Shown: positions 25,861-36,588 of the stretch, in pieces | Position numbering within the stretch: position 1 is the stretch's first letter | Layout: every line of letters begins with the position of its first letter | NCBI RefSeq assembly: GCF_023612095.1 | Contig: NZ_CP086235.1 | Location: 2,863,501-2,927,500 of the forward strand | Direction: 5' to 3' | DNA from: Cytobacillus firmus | GTDB taxonomy: Bacteria; Bacillota; Bacilli; Bacillales; Cytobacillaceae | Length of the DNA stretch: 64,000 nucleotides | The notes under the pieces: model-generated | Database searches by the model: none | Seen by the model: the letters and a program-made list of their open reading frames with translations, nothing else | Told to the model about the DNA's origin: nothing | Translations under genes and position numbers: made by a program

Positions 25861-26823
25861 TTATGTATTCGATTTTATTTTCAGCTTTCCTTCAATATGA
25901 GCAGAAATTTCAGCGAATTTTTTTTCAAACTCATGGGGATCAACTGAATCGGACATATCAAACCATTCCACATTCATCTTGTTTCGAAACCATGTCAGCT
26001 GTCTTTTTGCATATCTTCTTGAATTTTGCTTCAGATTTTCTACAGCATCCTCCAATGAAACACGCCCATTAAAGTATTCATACAGCTCTTTATAACCGAT
26101 GGCCTGAATGGACTGGCAATCCATTAATCCATGATCATAAAGAGATCGCACCTCTTTAAGCAAGCCCTCCTCCATCATGATGTCGACTCTCTGATTGATG
26201 CGGTCATATAAGGTTTCCCGATCCATTGTTAACCCAATCAGTGCCACATCATAAAGCAGTTCCGGGTTTTGTTTTTCCTGATACTGAGACATTGTCTTTC
26301 CTGTGCAATGGTAAATTTCCAACGCCCTGATCACTCTTCGAATGTTATTGGGGTGAATTTTTTCCGCGCTTTCAGGGTCTATGTCCAAAAGCTCCTCATA
26401 AAGAACAGTGTTCCCTTCCCTTTCAGCGCGTTCCTCCAAGATTTTTCTGAATTCCTCATCTGAAGGCGCATCTGAAAATTGGTAATCATAAATAACAGAT
26501 TGAATATACAATCCCGTCCCGCCAACAATCATTGGAAGTTTGCCTCTGGAGGTGATCTCTGCGATTTTGCTTCGTACCAGTTCCTGGAATTCAGCTGCCG
26601 AAAATGGCTCTTCAGGATTTTTGATGTCAATTAGATGATGCGGAATCCCTTCCATTTCTTCTTCTTTAATCTTTGCCGTTCCGATGTCCATGCTTTTATA
26701 TATTTGCATTGAATCTCCGCTGATGATCTCGGCATTAAATCTTTTTGCCAGAAGAATGCTTAATTTTGTTTTCCCAACAGCTGTAGGGCCAATCAGCACT
26801 GCAAGCTTTTCTTTTTCACTCAT
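25861..26823 (-). CDS. miaA: tRNA dimethylallyltransferase MiaA
   Basis: 320 residues. P-loop LIGPTAVGKTKLSI, then SGDSMQIYKSMDIGTAK, HHLIDIKNPEEPFS and GGTGLYIQSVIYDY identify MiaA, which adds a dimethylallyl group to A37 of tRNAs reading UNN codons; MiaB, also in this window, then thiomethylates the same base. A 5' leader hairpin (26851-26880) lies ahead of it. Confidence 0.96.
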   Translation of the reverse strand: MSEKEKLAVLIGPTAVGKTKLSILLAKRFNAEIISGDSMQIYKSMDIGTAKIKEEEMEGIPHHLIDIKNPEEPFSAAEFQELVRSKIAEITSRGKLPMIVGGTGLYIQSVIYDYQFSDAPSDEEFRKILEERAEREGNTVLYEELLDIDPESAEKIHPNNIRRVIRALEIYHCTGKTMSQYQEKQNPELLYDVALIGLTMDRETLYDRINQRVDIMMEEGLLKEVRSLYDHGLMDCQSIQAIGYKELYEYFNGRVSLEDAVENLKQNSRRYAKRQLTWFRNKMNVEWFDMSDSVDPHEFEKKFAEISAHIEGKLKIKSNT

Positions 26824-26850
26824 CTGTTCACTGCCTTTACTGCCATTCTA

Positions 26851-26880
26851 ATTTTCCCCTGCCATATGGCAGGGAAATTT
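26851..26880. other. Palindromic hairpin in the miaA leader
   Basis: CCCTGCCATATGGCAGGG with flanking A/T complementarity forms a very stable stem just upstream of miaA. It may terminate minus-strand or plus-strand transcripts or stabilise the mRNA. Confidence 0.45.
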
Positions 26881-27024
26881 TTCAGGTACCATCTTACCAT
26901 TCTTTTCATAAAAAAAGAACATTTATGCATTATGAACAAGTTTCATGTTTCCTATTCGACAAGTTTCCTAAAATTTTCTTATAAAATTACATTTTATTAA
27001 CGATTCTATAACAAACAAAGGCTA

Positions 27025-27034
27025 ACCCCCAAAA
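27025..27034 (+). promoter_or_regulatory. Sigma-I-like -35 element of mreBH
   Basis: ACCCCCAAAA, resembling the conserved upstream element of SigI promoters; mreBH of B. subtilis is SigI-dependent. The matching CGAA-type -10 is not clear (GAAG at 27051), so this is tentative. Confidence 0.35.
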
Positions 27035-27097
27035 TCGTGTTAATTTATTAGAAGGTTATATTGTGACAATATAAATTTGAAAATAGGTGAAGAATTC

Positions 27098-28105
27098 ATG
27101 TTAAATACATCTGAAATTGGAATAGACTTAGGGACTGCTAATATCCTTGTATACAGCAAAACCAAAGGCATTATCCTTAATGAACCTTCTGTAGTAGCAA
27201 TTGATACAGAAACGAAAAAAGTGTTAGCTGTCGGTAAAGAAGCAAAAGAAATGATCGGGAAAACACCTGGCCGCATCGTTGCCATCCGGCCTCTTAAAGA
27301 CGGGGTTATTGCCGACTATGACACAACAACGGAAATGCTTCGCCAGGTTATGCGAAAAGCATCGAAAAAAGTCGGATTCGCTATCAGAAAGCCGAATGTC
27401 GTTGTATGTACCCCTTCTGGTTCAACAAGTGTTGAAAGAAGAGCCATCCATGATGCTGTCCGCCATGCGGGAGCGAAGAAGGTACATCTGATCGAAGAAC
27501 CTGTTGCAGCAGCAATTGGTTCAGGCATGCCTGTCGATGAGCCTGTCGCGAACGTAGTCGTTGATATTGGCGGCGGCTCAACAGAAGTTGCCATCATCTC
27601 TTTTGGCGGAGTTGTTGCCTGCAATTCAATCCGCATTGGCGGGGACAGACTTGACGATGATATCATTCAATATGTACGTAAAGAATACAACGTCCTTATT
27701 GGTGAAAGAACAGCCGAGCATATTAAAATGGAAATCGGCTACGCGCTGATTGACCATGAAGAACTTACAATGGAAGTGCGCGGCCGCGACCTTGTTACCG
27801 GCCTGCCGAAGACTATTACACTGTCTTCCTATGAAATCCGTGATGCAATCAAAGAATCATTGCTTCATATTCTTGAAGCAATCCGTGCAACCTTAGAGGA
27901 CAGCCCGGCCGAACTTAGCGGAGATATCGTAGACCGCGGGGTAATCCTTTCCGGCGGCGGTGCCCTCTTAAACGGCATGCAGGAATGGCTTTCACATGAG
28001 ATTGTTGTGCCTGTTCACCTTGCCCCTAGCCCGCTTGAATCTGTGGCAGTCGGAACAGGAAAAGCGCTGCAATTTATTGATAAGCTGCATACAGCGGTAA
28101 GATAA
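27098..28105 (+). CDS. mreBH: Rod-shape actin homologue MreBH
   Basis: 335 residues from ATG 27098 (ATAGGTGAAG upstream; a TTG seven codons earlier overlaps this site). Actin-fold motifs: phosphate 1 [14 protein letters not shown], phosphate 2 [15 protein letters not shown], adenosine [14 protein letters not shown]. The text [20 protein letters not shown] is closest to MreBH rather than MreB or Mbl. It guides LytE-dependent elongation along the cylinder. Here it lies between miaA and mutL, a different neighbourhood from the B. subtilis gene. Confidence 0.88.
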   Translation: MLNTSEIGIDLGTANILVYSKTKGIILNEPSVVAIDTETKKVLAVGKEAKEMIGKTPGRIVAIRPLKDGVIADYDTTTEMLRQVMRKASKKVGFAIRKPNVVVCTPSGSTSVERRAIHDAVRHAGAKKVHLIEEPVAAAIGSGMPVDEPVANVVVDIGGGSTEVAIISFGGVVACNSIRIGGDRLDDDIIQYVRKEYNVLIGERTAEHIKMEIGYALIDHEELTMEVRGRDLVTGLPKTITLSSYEIRDAIKESLLHILEAIRATLEDSPAELSGDIVDRGVILSGGGALLNGMQEWLSHEIVVPVHLAPSPLESVAVGTGKALQFIDKLHTAVR

Positions 28106-28113
28106 CCTATAAG

Positions 28114-28147
28114 AAAAGCATTCATTTTGCGGAATGGATGCTTTTTT
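28114..28147 (+). terminator. Terminator of mreBH
   Basis: AAAAGCATTCATT/AATGGATGCTTTT followed by T residues. Confidence 0.85.
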
Positions 28148-28245
28148 GTTACGTATAGTGACGATTTGAACCACTTATGGTTTCTTATGAGCGAAAAACA
28201 ATTTTATGGGTAATACATTTAGTTTACATAACATAATTATTGTCT

Positions 28246-28276
28246 ATAAAAACGCTGAACCAATCTGATTCAGCGT
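28246..28276 (-). terminator. Terminator of mutL
   Basis: ACGCTGAA/TTCAGCGT with five T residues on the minus strand. Confidence 0.85.
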
Positions 28277-28285
28277 CATCTCTTT

Positions 28286-30208
28286 CTACATTACCCTCTT
28301 AAACATTTTCTCCATTTCATAAGTGGAGTAATGAATAATGATAGGCCGTCCATGCGGGCATGTGAAGGGATCGGAGGAGCTCCGCAATTCATCAAGCAAC
28401 GCCTGAATTTCATCATTGCGAAGATGGTGATTCGCTTTGATGGAAGCTTTACAGCTCATCATGATGGCTGCTTCCTCGCGCAGTTTTTTTATATCGACTC
28501 TCTTCATCGCTAAGAGCTGTTCAATCATATCTTCAATGATTTCCTGTTCCTCGCCTTTTGGAAGCCATTGAGGATGGGAACGGACGATAAAGCTGTTATG
28601 TCCAAACTGCTCCAGAAATACCCCCACTTTTTCAAGCTCAGATTTGTATTCATCGATTTTGATATAATCATCTGTTGAGTATTCAAAGGTAAGCGGAATG
28701 AGCATCTCCTGCAATTCGCTTTCAACCTGGCCGACCTTCTCCCTGAAATACTCGTACTTAATCCGCTCCTGTGCAGCGTGCTGATCAATGATATAAAGGC
28801 CCCGGTCATTCTGGGCAAAAATATACGTCCCATGCATTTGTCCAATCGGATAAAGCGGGGGCACACGCGATGGCTCCTTTACCGTGGCAGTCTCTGCGAA
28901 AAATTGTTCCATTCCTGCAGCTCTCGGCTCTTCGGACTGGAATATGTGCGGATCCGCTTGAGGCAATTCTACTGATTTATTGCTAAAATCCATAGTATGT
29001 GCATCCTGCAAGCCAGGAGTTTTTGCTGCATGCAGCTCCGCAGGAGGACTTTGCGGGCTATGAAGAACTGCTCTGTCCGGATACTGCCGAACAGCCTCCT
29101 CCCTCGTTTCACGCACAAAAGAAGGGACCTGCTCGCGTTGCTCAGGCAAATGATCCAAATCAAGAGCTGTCTGTTCCGACTTGGGCTTCAGGCTTTTCGG
29201 CTGTGTAAACCCGGATGGAATCAGTTCCTCTTTTTTAAATGCAGCCTTCAAAGCACCTGATACAAGCTCATTCAATTCATGTTCCTTGCTTAAACGCACC
29301 TCCATTTTCGACGGATGGACGTTCACATCGACAAGGAGCGGATCCATATCAATGTTCAGGAGTACTATCGGGTAGCGTCCGATTGGCAGCAGTGTATGAT
29401 ACCCCTCCTGAATGGCTTTAGCCAATGAGTAATTTTTGATAAAGCGTCCATTGATCATGGTGGAAATATAGTTTCTTGACGCCCTTGTAATTTCCGGCAG
29501 TGCTGCATAGCCGCTGATTTTAAAATCAAGTGAGCTTGCTTCAATCCGAACCATCTTTTTCACGATATTGAGCCCATAAATAGCTGCAAGCACCTGCCGC
29601 ACATCCCCGTTTCCATTCGTCTGCAGAAGCTTCCGCTCATTATGGATCAGGCGGATGGCGACCTCAGGATGGGCAAGTGCCAGCCTGTTAACCACATCTG
29701 TAATATTGCCAAGCTCTGTGTGGATTGTTTTCATATATTTGAGACGTGCCGGGGTGTTGAAAAATAAATCCGTTACAGTGAGGTCAGTCCCTTTTCTCCC
29801 GGGTGCCTTTTCCATCACGTCCACTTTTCCGCCTTCGATGACCACGCGCGTTCCCGCATCGCCAGTTGAAGTTTTCATCTCAATTCTGGAAACAGACGCA
29901 ATACTGGGCAAGGCCTCGCCGCGGAATCCAAGCGTGCGGATGCGGAAAAGGTCATTTTCGTCTTTTATTTTACTGGTAGCATGGCGATGAAAGGCATTCA
30001 GGACATCATCTTCCTCAATGCCATCCCCATTATCAATGATGCGGATCTTAGCTAAGCCGGCCTCTTCCACTTCAATTTCAATAATCGTGCTTCCGGCATC
30101 AATCGAGTTCTCCATCAATTCCTTTACCACTGATGCAGGACGCTCCACCACCTCGCCGGCAGCAATCTTATTTGAAAGCGAATCATCCAGCTGAATGATT
30201 TTCCCCAT
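28286..30208 (-). CDS. mutL: DNA mismatch repair protein MutL
   Basis: 640 residues. The GHKL ATPase domain shows [24 protein letters not shown], and [13 protein letters not shown] with the transducer region after it. A long variable linker (about 335-450) leads to the C-terminal nuclease domain containing [12 protein letters not shown], the DQHAx2Ex4E endonuclease motif of MutLs from bacteria without MutH, and CPHGRP near the end. It nicks the new strand after MutS binds a mismatch. It starts 18 bases after mutS. Confidence 0.97.
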   Translation of the reverse strand: MGKIIQLDDSLSNKIAAGEVVERPASVVKELMENSIDAGSTIIEIEVEEAGLAKIRIIDNGDGIEEDDVLNAFHRHATSKIKDENDLFRIRTLGFRGEALPSIASVSRIEMKTSTGDAGTRVVIEGGKVDVMEKAPGRKGTDLTVTDLFFNTPARLKYMKTIHTELGNITDVVNRLALAHPEVAIRLIHNERKLLQTNGNGDVRQVLAAIYGLNIVKKMVRIEASSLDFKISGYAALPEITRASRNYISTMINGRFIKNYSLAKAIQEGYHTLLPIGRYPIVLLNIDMDPLLVDVNVHPSKMEVRLSKEHELNELVSGALKAAFKKEELIPSGFTQPKSLKPKSEQTALDLDHLPEQREQVPSFVRETREEAVRQYPDRAVLHSPQSPPAELHAAKTPGLQDAHTMDFSNKSVELPQADPHIFQSEEPRAAGMEQFFAETATVKEPSRVPPLYPIGQMHGTYIFAQNDRGLYIIDQHAAQERIKYEYFREKVGQVESELQEMLIPLTFEYSTDDYIKIDEYKSELEKVGVFLEQFGHNSFIVRSHPQWLPKGEEQEIIEDMIEQLLAMKRVDIKKLREEAAIMMSCKASIKANHHLRNDEIQALLDELRSSSDPFTCPHGRPIIIHYSTYEMEKMFKRVM

Positions 30209-30226
30209 CTCGTCACCCCCTGTTTA

Positions 30227-32827
30227 TCAATTCTTCAATTTCCTATGCAGCTCATATAATGTATTTAATGCCTGCATTGGAGTCATATCCAGGATATCGA
30301 GCGCTCTGACTTTATCAATGATCTTCTTTTCTTTGGATCCCAATGAAGGTTTCTTCACGTCTTCATGTTCCTCAAAGAAGGATAACTGTGCAGCAGGCTC
30401 TGCAATCTTTTCTGCAGCAGGAATCTCTTTTTTCACTGGGTGAGGGTCGTTCGATTCAAGACCTGTTAAAATTTCATTTGCCCTGACAATGAGTTCATTC
30501 GGCAGCTCTGCAAGCTGGGCAACATGGATTCCGTAACTCTTATCTGCTGCTCCTTCTTTAATTTTATGAAGAAACACAACCCGTCCATTTTGCTCGACAG
30601 CGCTGACATGGATGTTTTTCACTTTTGGCAGTTCTTCTTCAAGCACGGTCAATTCATGATAGTGGGTGGAAAACAATGTCTTCGCACCAATCCGGTTGTG
30701 TATATATTCAATGATTGCCTGCGCCAATGCCATTCCATCATATGTCGAAGTTCCGCGCCCGATTTCATCAAATAAAATTAAGCTATTTTGTGTGGCATTC
30801 ACAATGGCATTTCTCGCTTCAAGCATCTCGACCATGAACGTACTCTGGCCGGAAATAAGGTCATCAGCGGCGCCGATTCTGGTAAATACCTGGTCGAAAA
30901 TAGGGAGTACTGCTTCTGCAGCAGGCACATAGCATCCGATTTGCCCTAAAATCGCAGTAAGTGCGATTTGACGCATATACGTACTTTTACCGGACATATT
31001 TGGCCCTGTAATCAGCAGCATTTCCCTGTCTGCATCCATAGAACAGTCATTAGGCACATATTCCTGTGCGTTCAGCACCTTTTCAACGACTGGATGGCGG
31101 CCGTCTTTGATATAAATCCGTCTTTCATTAGAAAAGTTTGGTTTTGTATAATGTCTCTGTTCGCTGACGGCTGCGAAGCACTGAAGAACATCCAGCTCAC
31201 TAACCGTTTTCGCCAGCTTTTGCAATCTCGGAATATATTCTTTTACATATTCGCGGACATTCGTAAATAATTCATACTCGAGCTTCACACACTTTTCCTG
31301 CGCTTCCAGTATGAGTGCTTCTTTTTCCTTTAATTCAGGCGTAATAAATCGTTCCGCATTTGTAAGGGTCTGCTTCCGCTCATATTGTCCTTCCTGAAGA
31401 AGGTGCAGATTGGCGCGGGTTACTTCTATATAATAGCCAAACACACGATTAAAACCGATTTTTAAAGATTTTATGCCCGTTTTTTCACGTTCCTGCTTCT
31501 CCAGCTGGGCAATCCAGGTCTTCCCGTTTCTGCTGGCATCGCGATATTTATCAAGCTCTTCATGATAGCCGTCCTGAATAATGTTTCCATCCTTCAAAGA
31601 CAGCGGCGGATTTTCCATTATGGCGCTTTCCAAAGTATCCGTGACTTCTTCGCAGGCATCCAGGCGTTCAGCGAGCCTCACTGCTTCCTCATTCGACAGA
31701 TTTGAGACCATTTCTTTTAAAATTGGTATCTGCTGAAGAGAATTCTTAAGCTGTACAAGATCGCGGGCATTTACATTCCCAAATGCCACTCTTCCTGCAA
31801 GGCGTTCCAGATCATAGACTTCCTTCAGCTTTTCCCGGATTTCTTCCCGTTCAAAGAAAGAGCCAATCAGCGTTTCAACCAAAGAATGGCGGCGCTTAAT
31901 TTCCTGTTCATCTATAAGCGGCCTGTCGATCCATTGCTTTAATAGTCGTCCTCCCATGGCTGTCTTTGTTTCATCCAGGAGCCACAATAGCGAGCCCTTC
32001 TTGCCTTTGCTCCGGATAGTTTCTGTCAGCTCGAGATTCTTTTTCGAGAAATAATCAATTTTCATGTATTGATTTACTTGATAAGTCGCCACTTTTTGAA
32101 GGTGATCCAGACTTCTCTTCTGCGTGCGGTACAGGTAATTAATTAATCTGGAAGATGTTCTCCTTAGCTTGTCCTGATTTAAATCACTCAGAAGTCCTTC
32201 AAAGGAGTCCCGGACCTCGCAATCATCCTCGAATGAGATCGCCATGACGGAGCGTTCTTTCATTCTCCGCTGCCATTCACCATCAAAGTCGGGAGATATG
32301 ACTACTTCCTTTGCTCCTGACATGGACAGTTCGTTCAGAACTTCCTCAAACCCGTTGCTTAACATCGTTACCTTCGTCTCACCTGTGGATAAATCATTGG
32401 TGGTAAATCCAAAGGTTTCATCTTCAAAAGCAGAAATCGATGCAATATAGTTGTTCTCTTTTTCCTGAAGACCTTTGCCCTCCATCATTGTTCCAGGCGT
32501 GATAAGCTGAACGACTTCCCGTTTCACAACGCCCTTTGCCTGTTTTGGGTCTTCCGTTTGCTCGCAGATTGCGACTTTATATCCTTTTTCAATCAATTGT
32601 TCAATATAAACCGGTGCTGAATGATATGGCACTCCGCACATGGGAATCCGTTCTTCCGTGCCTCCCTCGCGGCTCGTTAATGTGATTTCAAGCTCCTGTG
32701 ATGCTTTAAGTGCATCATCAAAAAACATTTCGTAAAAGTCGCCAAGGCGAAAAAATAAAAAGGCATCCTGATATTCTGCCTTTACCCGTAAATATTGCTG
32801 TATCATAGGCGTGTATGCTGCTGCCAT
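30227..32827 (-). CDS. mutS: DNA mismatch recognition protein MutS
   Basis: 866 residues from the ATG at 32827 (GGAGGAAG upstream); an in-frame TTG four codons earlier overlaps the ribosome site. The mismatch-contacting motif [15 protein letters not shown] is present, followed by connector, lever and clamp domains. The ATPase carries [29 protein letters not shown] and STHYHEL. The mutS-mutL pair forms one operon upstream of a shared terminator. Confidence 0.97.
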   Translation of the reverse strand: MAAAYTPMIQQYLRVKAEYQDAFLFFRLGDFYEMFFDDALKASQELEITLTSREGGTEERIPMCGVPYHSAPVYIEQLIEKGYKVAICEQTEDPKQAKGVVKREVVQLITPGTMMEGKGLQEKENNYIASISAFEDETFGFTTNDLSTGETKVTMLSNGFEEVLNELSMSGAKEVVISPDFDGEWQRRMKERSVMAISFEDDCEVRDSFEGLLSDLNQDKLRRTSSRLINYLYRTQKRSLDHLQKVATYQVNQYMKIDYFSKKNLELTETIRSKGKKGSLLWLLDETKTAMGGRLLKQWIDRPLIDEQEIKRRHSLVETLIGSFFEREEIREKLKEVYDLERLAGRVAFGNVNARDLVQLKNSLQQIPILKEMVSNLSNEEAVRLAERLDACEEVTDTLESAIMENPPLSLKDGNIIQDGYHEELDKYRDASRNGKTWIAQLEKQEREKTGIKSLKIGFNRVFGYYIEVTRANLHLLQEGQYERKQTLTNAERFITPELKEKEALILEAQEKCVKLEYELFTNVREYVKEYIPRLQKLAKTVSELDVLQCFAAVSEQRHYTKPNFSNERRIYIKDGRHPVVEKVLNAQEYVPNDCSMDADREMLLITGPNMSGKSTYMRQIALTAILGQIGCYVPAAEAVLPIFDQVFTRIGAADDLISGQSTFMVEMLEARNAIVNATQNSLILFDEIGRGTSTYDGMALAQAIIEYIHNRIGAKTLFSTHYHELTVLEEELPKVKNIHVSAVEQNGRVVFLHKIKEGAADKSYGIHVAQLAELPNELIVRANEILTGLESNDPHPVKKEIPAAEKIAEPAAQLSFFEEHEDVKKPSLGSKEKKIIDKVRALDILDMTPMQALNTLYELHRKLKN

Positions 32828-32982
32828 AACTTCCTCCAACGATCCATAATCTTTTATTTTTATAGTTTTGTTTTAGAGGATTCCTCTAAAAACGTCTTTT
32901 TCATTATATCATAGATTATTAGGTGACTCAGATGTGCAATATTTGCCTTGGGTATTCTTTATAGGTTATGAGGTTTCGAAAT

Positions 32983-33012
32983 TCAAAAGCAGCTCCCCAA
33001 TGGAGAGCTGCC
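32983..33012 (-). terminator. Terminator of PH-domain gene
   Basis: GCAGCTC/GAGCTGC stem with a short T-run on the minus strand. Confidence 0.7.
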
Positions 33013-33019
33013 AGTATTC

Positions 33020-33637
33020 TTAGTTATTGATGTATTTTTCAAACACATAGCCGAAGTCTTTCACATTGTATTTCTTGCGGCTGTTCATCAACCAGTTGAA
33101 GGCTGTTTCATTTAATACGCGGAAATTGTCCACTACGTTGGCATCCTGGTTGGATACTGAACGGCCAAGGGTGCTTGATGCCAAGCTAAGGCTTTTTTCA
33201 GCATATTCCATGGAAACTTCATTTTCGCGGCAGATCTCGGAAATGCGGATCAGGGCTTTATATAAATCTTTCAATTCTTCAATATGCTTTTTATGTACGT
33301 CAATCGAGAATGCCTGAGATCCGATTACGAATTTGATTTCCACATCCAAATCAACTGTACCGGCTGTTTCCAGCATCACGTTTGAGATCGTGTATTCGCG
33401 GTAGCTGTAGCGCTTTAAAGTGCGTTTTTTGCTCATAGCACTGGTACCATCCAGATGAATAAGCGCCTTATTTGTAAAGCAATATTCATCGGATTTGGAC
33501 TTGATCAGGAAATAGATTTTCTCATTATCTTCATGCAGGACATAATCATCCGCGTCGACTTTGTCATAATCAGCCGGGTGAATGACACTTCCCACATCAC
33601 TTAATCCCAGCACATCAGAAGCAACTTTTTTAAACAT
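33020..33637 (-). CDS. PH-domain (YvbH-like) protein
   Basis: 205 residues; AAAGGTTGTGGG upstream of ATG. The N-terminal about 125 residues look like a bacterial pleckstrin-homology domain (YFLIKSKSDEYCFTNKALI, LKRYSYREYTISNVML, VDLDVEIKFVIG). The C-terminal helical part (about 140-205, ending YNVKDFGYVFEKYINN) resembles the oligomerisation region of YvbH-like proteins. There is no signal peptide and no enzyme motif. Function unknown. It is monocistronic. Confidence 0.75.
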   Translation of the reverse strand: MFKKVASDVLGLSDVGSVIHPADYDKVDADDYVLHEDNEKIYFLIKSKSDEYCFTNKALIHLDGTSAMSKKRTLKRYSYREYTISNVMLETAGTVDLDVEIKFVIGSQAFSIDVHKKHIEELKDLYKALIRISEICRENEVSMEYAEKSLSLASSTLGRSVSNQDANVVDNFRVLNETAFNWLMNSRKKYNVKDFGYVFEKYINN

Positions 33638-33726
33638 AAACCCACAACCTTTCTGAATTCAGTTTACTACTTTGCTATTTTAACATATGCAGGAAAACGT
33701 TGGCTTTATCATTTTAAAAGTAACAA

Positions 33727-33762
33727 CGAAAATACCCCGGCAAACCGATTGCCTCATATACC
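33727..33762 (-). terminator. Terminator of VOC gene
   Basis: AATACCCCGG/CCGGGGTATT stem, overlapping the end of the coding sequence, T-run on the minus strand. Confidence 0.85.
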
Positions 33763-34803
33763 CGGGGTATTCATCAATACAATCGGCCATCCATCAGGAT
33801 CTTCAAAGGTCAATCCGCCTCTGCTCCAGTATGGATTTTCCGGTTCTGTTTCCAGATATCCAAGAGCAGCAAGCCTGTCGGCCATGTTATCCCTCTCCAG
33901 ACGGTCTCCCACATAAAAAACTAATAGATGCTCTTTAGCAGGCTGCGGAAGCTCCATTTTTTCCTTGGATTGAGTAAATTCAAGATGATACTGGCTGTCA
34001 GGCAGACCATACATAATCCCATCATAGCCTTCATGGTTCCAAAATTCGCCGACTCTCTTCAGACCCAATCCTTCTTCGTAAAAGGCAATAAGTTGATCAA
34101 GCTGATTTGTCGGTCGTGCAATGCGAAATTGTACAGCAGGGATGCTCCCTTCCCATTCTTTTCTCACAATCAGTTCATATGGATATTTCTGATGCCTAAA
34201 CCTGGCATCCCTTTGTCCTGATGCAAATATTTTAACAGGAGAAATAACGGCAGCCCTTTCAGTTGGATACCAATTCCGCCCCTCCTTCACCAGGACAAAA
34301 ACCCCCTTGCTGTCCCCGTAAAAGGCAAAGGTCTCACTGGAATCCATTTGTTCATTTTTCAGGTACTGATCTAATTCATGCTCCATTGCAGCAACATCCC
34401 TAACAGGCAAACCAATCTCTCCGACATCGTGCCATTGGTTCCCCTTCTTCTTTATTCCCTCTAAAGGTCGCTCCAGCATCTCCAGAATATTTCCGTCCGG
34501 ATCGATAAAATAGGCCTGCTTACCATTCCAAAACATGCTGTACTCGCCTTTCTGATTTGGAAGCAGCACACTTTCAGCCCCTAATATCTGATACATATGG
34601 TCAAAGTATTCGGCATTTGTCCGGAAACACACATGATAATTAGGAATCGCATCATCTTTTTCAAAATGAATTTTTGTTGTGCCGGCCATTATCGTAAAAT
34701 AACTCTCAGTCTCTGTCAGCAGCTCCATTTCCAGCACATTTGTATAAAATTCTTTCATTCTGTGCATATCATGGCACTTTAAATTCACTTGAAATATTTT
34801 CAT
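33754..34803 (-). CDS. Two-domain VOC (glyoxalase/dioxygenase fold) protein
   Basis: 349 residues from the ATG at 34803 (GGGGAGAGG upstream); the frame is open 18 codons further without a ribosome site. Domain 1 (about 1-110) has KCHDMHRMKEFYTNVLEMEL and FIDPDGNILEMLE. Domain 2 (about 215-345) has RPTNQLDQLIAFYEEGLGLK and FEDPDGWPIVLMNT. Both follow the VOC pattern with possible metal ligands (HFEKD, HLEFTQ, E). The substrate is unknown; lactoylglutathione-lyase or bleomycin-resistance labels would be guesses. Confidence 0.8.
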   Translation of the reverse strand: MKIFQVNLKCHDMHRMKEFYTNVLEMELLTETESYFTIMAGTTKIHFEKDDAIPNYHVCFRTNAEYFDHMYQILGAESVLLPNQKGEYSMFWNGKQAYFIDPDGNILEMLERPLEGIKKKGNQWHDVGEIGLPVRDVAAMEHELDQYLKNEQMDSSETFAFYGDSKGVFVLVKEGRNWYPTERAAVISPVKIFASGQRDARFRHQKYPYELIVRKEWEGSIPAVQFRIARPTNQLDQLIAFYEEGLGLKRVGEFWNHEGYDGIMYGLPDSQYHLEFTQSKEKMELPQPAKEHLLVFYVGDRLERDNMADRLAALGYLETEPENPYWSRGGLTFEDPDGWPIVLMNTPGI

Positions 34804-34921
34804 CCTCGCCTCTCCCCTTTGCATCTGATAACTCCATTTTAAGTAAATTCTATTCAAAAGGATTCAGACTAAAGATGGAAGGTACTGTCGTTATTTCGCT
34901 TGATTTTAGAGGATAGTAAAA

Positions 34922-34953
34922 AGAAAAACTAGGAAGTAAAACCTCCTAGTTTG
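34922..34953 (-). terminator. Terminator of cotE
   Basis: AAACTAGGA/TCCTAGTTT stem and T-rich tail on the minus strand. Confidence 0.8.
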
Positions 34954-34956
34954 TTA

Positions 34957-35502
34957 TTACTCTTCTTCAGTTCCCACCAGAAAATCCGGATTTAAATCCT
35001 CGAATTCTTCATCTTCCACGTCAAGTCCCCAAGCGTCATCATCACATTCGCACTTGTCTGGGTAGACAGCTACACACACTTTTGTTTCGCCGATTACCTC
35101 GACCATGAACTCTCTTTCCACTGTGACGATGATTTTGTTGCCGTTTGGAGAAATGACAGCTTCACAGCAGCTCGGCTGCTGCAGAACACGGGCGATGATA
35201 TCATGATCATCCAAACAGTCCGGATCACGGTACTTCAACTTAATGACATCTTTATACTCAACCCGTTCGGTAACAACTTCGGTTTTAGTATTATTGTTAA
35301 AAGAGTACCAAACGTTAATGTCATAATGGCCGCAGATTTCCACTGTTTTTCCGGCTTTTTTCGCCTCGTACGTATGGTTTATGATCCAGCAGCCAAGTAT
35401 GCTTGACGGATGGTGTGACGGGCAGATCGTATGATTGGACTGTGTGAATTTACGTCCTTTCGCAACGACCGCTTTCGTTATAATCTCTCTGTAATCTCCC
35501 AT
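34957..35502 (-). CDS. cotE: Spore outer coat morphogenetic protein CotE
   Basis: 181 residues from the ATG at 35502, which gives [20 protein letters not shown], aligning with the known CotE start ([20 protein letters not shown]) and matching the usual length; GGAGGG is 10 bases upstream. Core [20 protein letters not shown] and [19 protein letters not shown] are conserved; the acidic tail ([19 protein letters not shown]) is typical. CotE builds the outer coat on the mother-cell side. A sigma-K-like promoter lies upstream and three unknown genes diverge from it. Confidence 0.95.
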   Translation of the reverse strand: MGDYREIITKAVVAKGRKFTQSNHTICPSHHPSSILGCWIINHTYEAKKAGKTVEICGHYDINVWYSFNNNTKTEVVTERVEYKDVIKLKYRDPDCLDDHDIIARVLQQPSCCEAVISPNGNKIIVTVEREFMVEVIGETKVCVAVYPDKCECDDDAWGLDVEDEEFEDLNPDFLVGTEEE

Positions 35503-35605
35503 TGCGAGCGAACCCTCCTCATTCATTTTCAATTCATCCTATGCGGGATATTAGACTAGTGTGCGATAATTTTTATGAATGTTAGGCAAAAGTATTGGCA
35601 TGATT

Positions 35606-35632
35606 TATAGTATGCCGGAAGCGGGCGAATGT
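35606..35632 (-). promoter_or_regulatory. Sigma-K-like promoter of cotE
   Basis: On the minus strand AC (35631-35632), 16 bases, then CATACTATA (35606-35614): an exact fit to AC-N16-CATAnnnTA of mother-cell sigma-K; the -10 also suits sigma-E. Confidence 0.6.
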
Positions 35633-35808
35633 TCCGGTCTGAACAAATCCTGCCGGAGATTAAATATGTATACTGTCTGCAATAAGAAAGCGGCTTTACC
35701 CGTAAATAGGTAAGTAATTGAAAAATGCACGTTTGTCCTATTACACCTGCGGAGACAGCTTGGCTAATGAATCAATATAATAAACTATCGATAAGGAGGT
35801 GAACAGGA

Positions 35809-36183
35809 ATGGCAGACAAGGAGAACTCCAGCTATAAAGTTTCAATCAATGGAAAAGAGCTGACAGGGGAAGAAGCAAAACAATATGCAGAACAGATGGT
35901 TGCCAAATTTACTGAATCTTTGGGCGGAATTTATTCAAAAGGATTAGAAAAAATTCAGTCTGAAGAGTTAAAAGGAAATCTAATGGAATCTCTTAAGCCA
36001 TTGAAAAACTTGGAAGGTCTCTTCGCAAAAAATTCCTCCGGGATCGGGAATATGATCCCAGCATTAAAAAATCTGCTGCCTGTTGTGGAAACATCCGAGG
36101 ACTATAAACAGGTGAAACTATCTGTAAATGGAAAAAAACTTTTGGATTTAGATCTTACCGACATGATGAAGAAAGATTCATAA
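35809..36183 (+). CDS. Unknown 124-aa protein, first gene of cotE-divergent cluster
   Basis: Very strong ribosome site (AAGGAGGTGA). Not recognised. The N-terminal YKVSINGKELTGEEAKQYAE and the C-terminal YKQVKLSVNGKKLLDLDL share the pattern V-x-[IL]-x-[IV]NGK-x-L, so the protein seems to begin and end with a related beta-rich element around a helical middle (about 25-95). It is charged, has no cysteine, no signal peptide and no membrane segment. It is followed at 43 and then 65 bases by two more small genes, each with a strong ribosome site. Position next to cotE suggests a sporulation or coat role, by inference only. Confidence 0.65.
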   Translation: MADKENSSYKVSINGKELTGEEAKQYAEQMVAKFTESLGGIYSKGLEKIQSEELKGNLMESLKPLKNLEGLFAKNSSGIGNMIPALKNLLPVVETSEDYKQVKLSVNGKKLLDLDLTDMMKKDS

Positions 36184-36226
36184 TCTGGACATCAGCCACT
36201 TCAATCAATTGAAGGAGGTGAAAACC

Positions 36227-36523
36227 ATGCTATCAAGATGCTATGACGATTACGAAAATGACAATAGCGTATTGCCAAGCGGAGGAGCAGTAAATGGAGC
36301 AGACAGCGGCAACGAAGCTGAAGCTTTTACTTTCGCTGCACAAGCCAATCTTCCGCAAACAAACCTGAACGGACAATTGCCGATTTCAGGAGGCGGATTT
36401 GCTGTCAATGCTGCACTGATCAACATTCCGATTCTTTCCGCTCAATACAATGTTGCAAATGGAGGAGACTCCACAGCTATTTCTGTAAACACTACAACTC
36501 AGCAGCAAAGCAATAAAGCGTAA
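36227..36523 (+). CDS. Unknown 98-aa Asn/Gly/Gln-rich protein, second gene of cotE-divergent cluster
   Basis: Start ATG 36227 with GAAGGAGGTGA upstream; the frame is open six codons further through that site. Composition is unusual: rich in N, G, A, S, Q and T (NLPQTNLNGQLPISGGG, VANGGDSTAISVNTTTQQQ), with an acidic start MLSRCYDDYENDN and one cysteine (C5). A hydrophobic stretch (FAVNAALINIPILSAQYNV) might form a beta-structured core. Such compositions occur in spore surface and secreted structural proteins, but no family is recognised and there is no signal peptide. Confidence 0.65.
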   Translation: MLSRCYDDYENDNSVLPSGGAVNGADSGNEAEAFTFAAQANLPQTNLNGQLPISGGGFAVNAALINIPILSAQYNVANGGDSTAISVNTTTQQQSNKA

Positions 36524-36588
36524 TATTAAAATAAAGCCATTTTTCTATGCAGAGTCTTAAAATGTCCAAAAAGAAGGGAGGGAGTACC

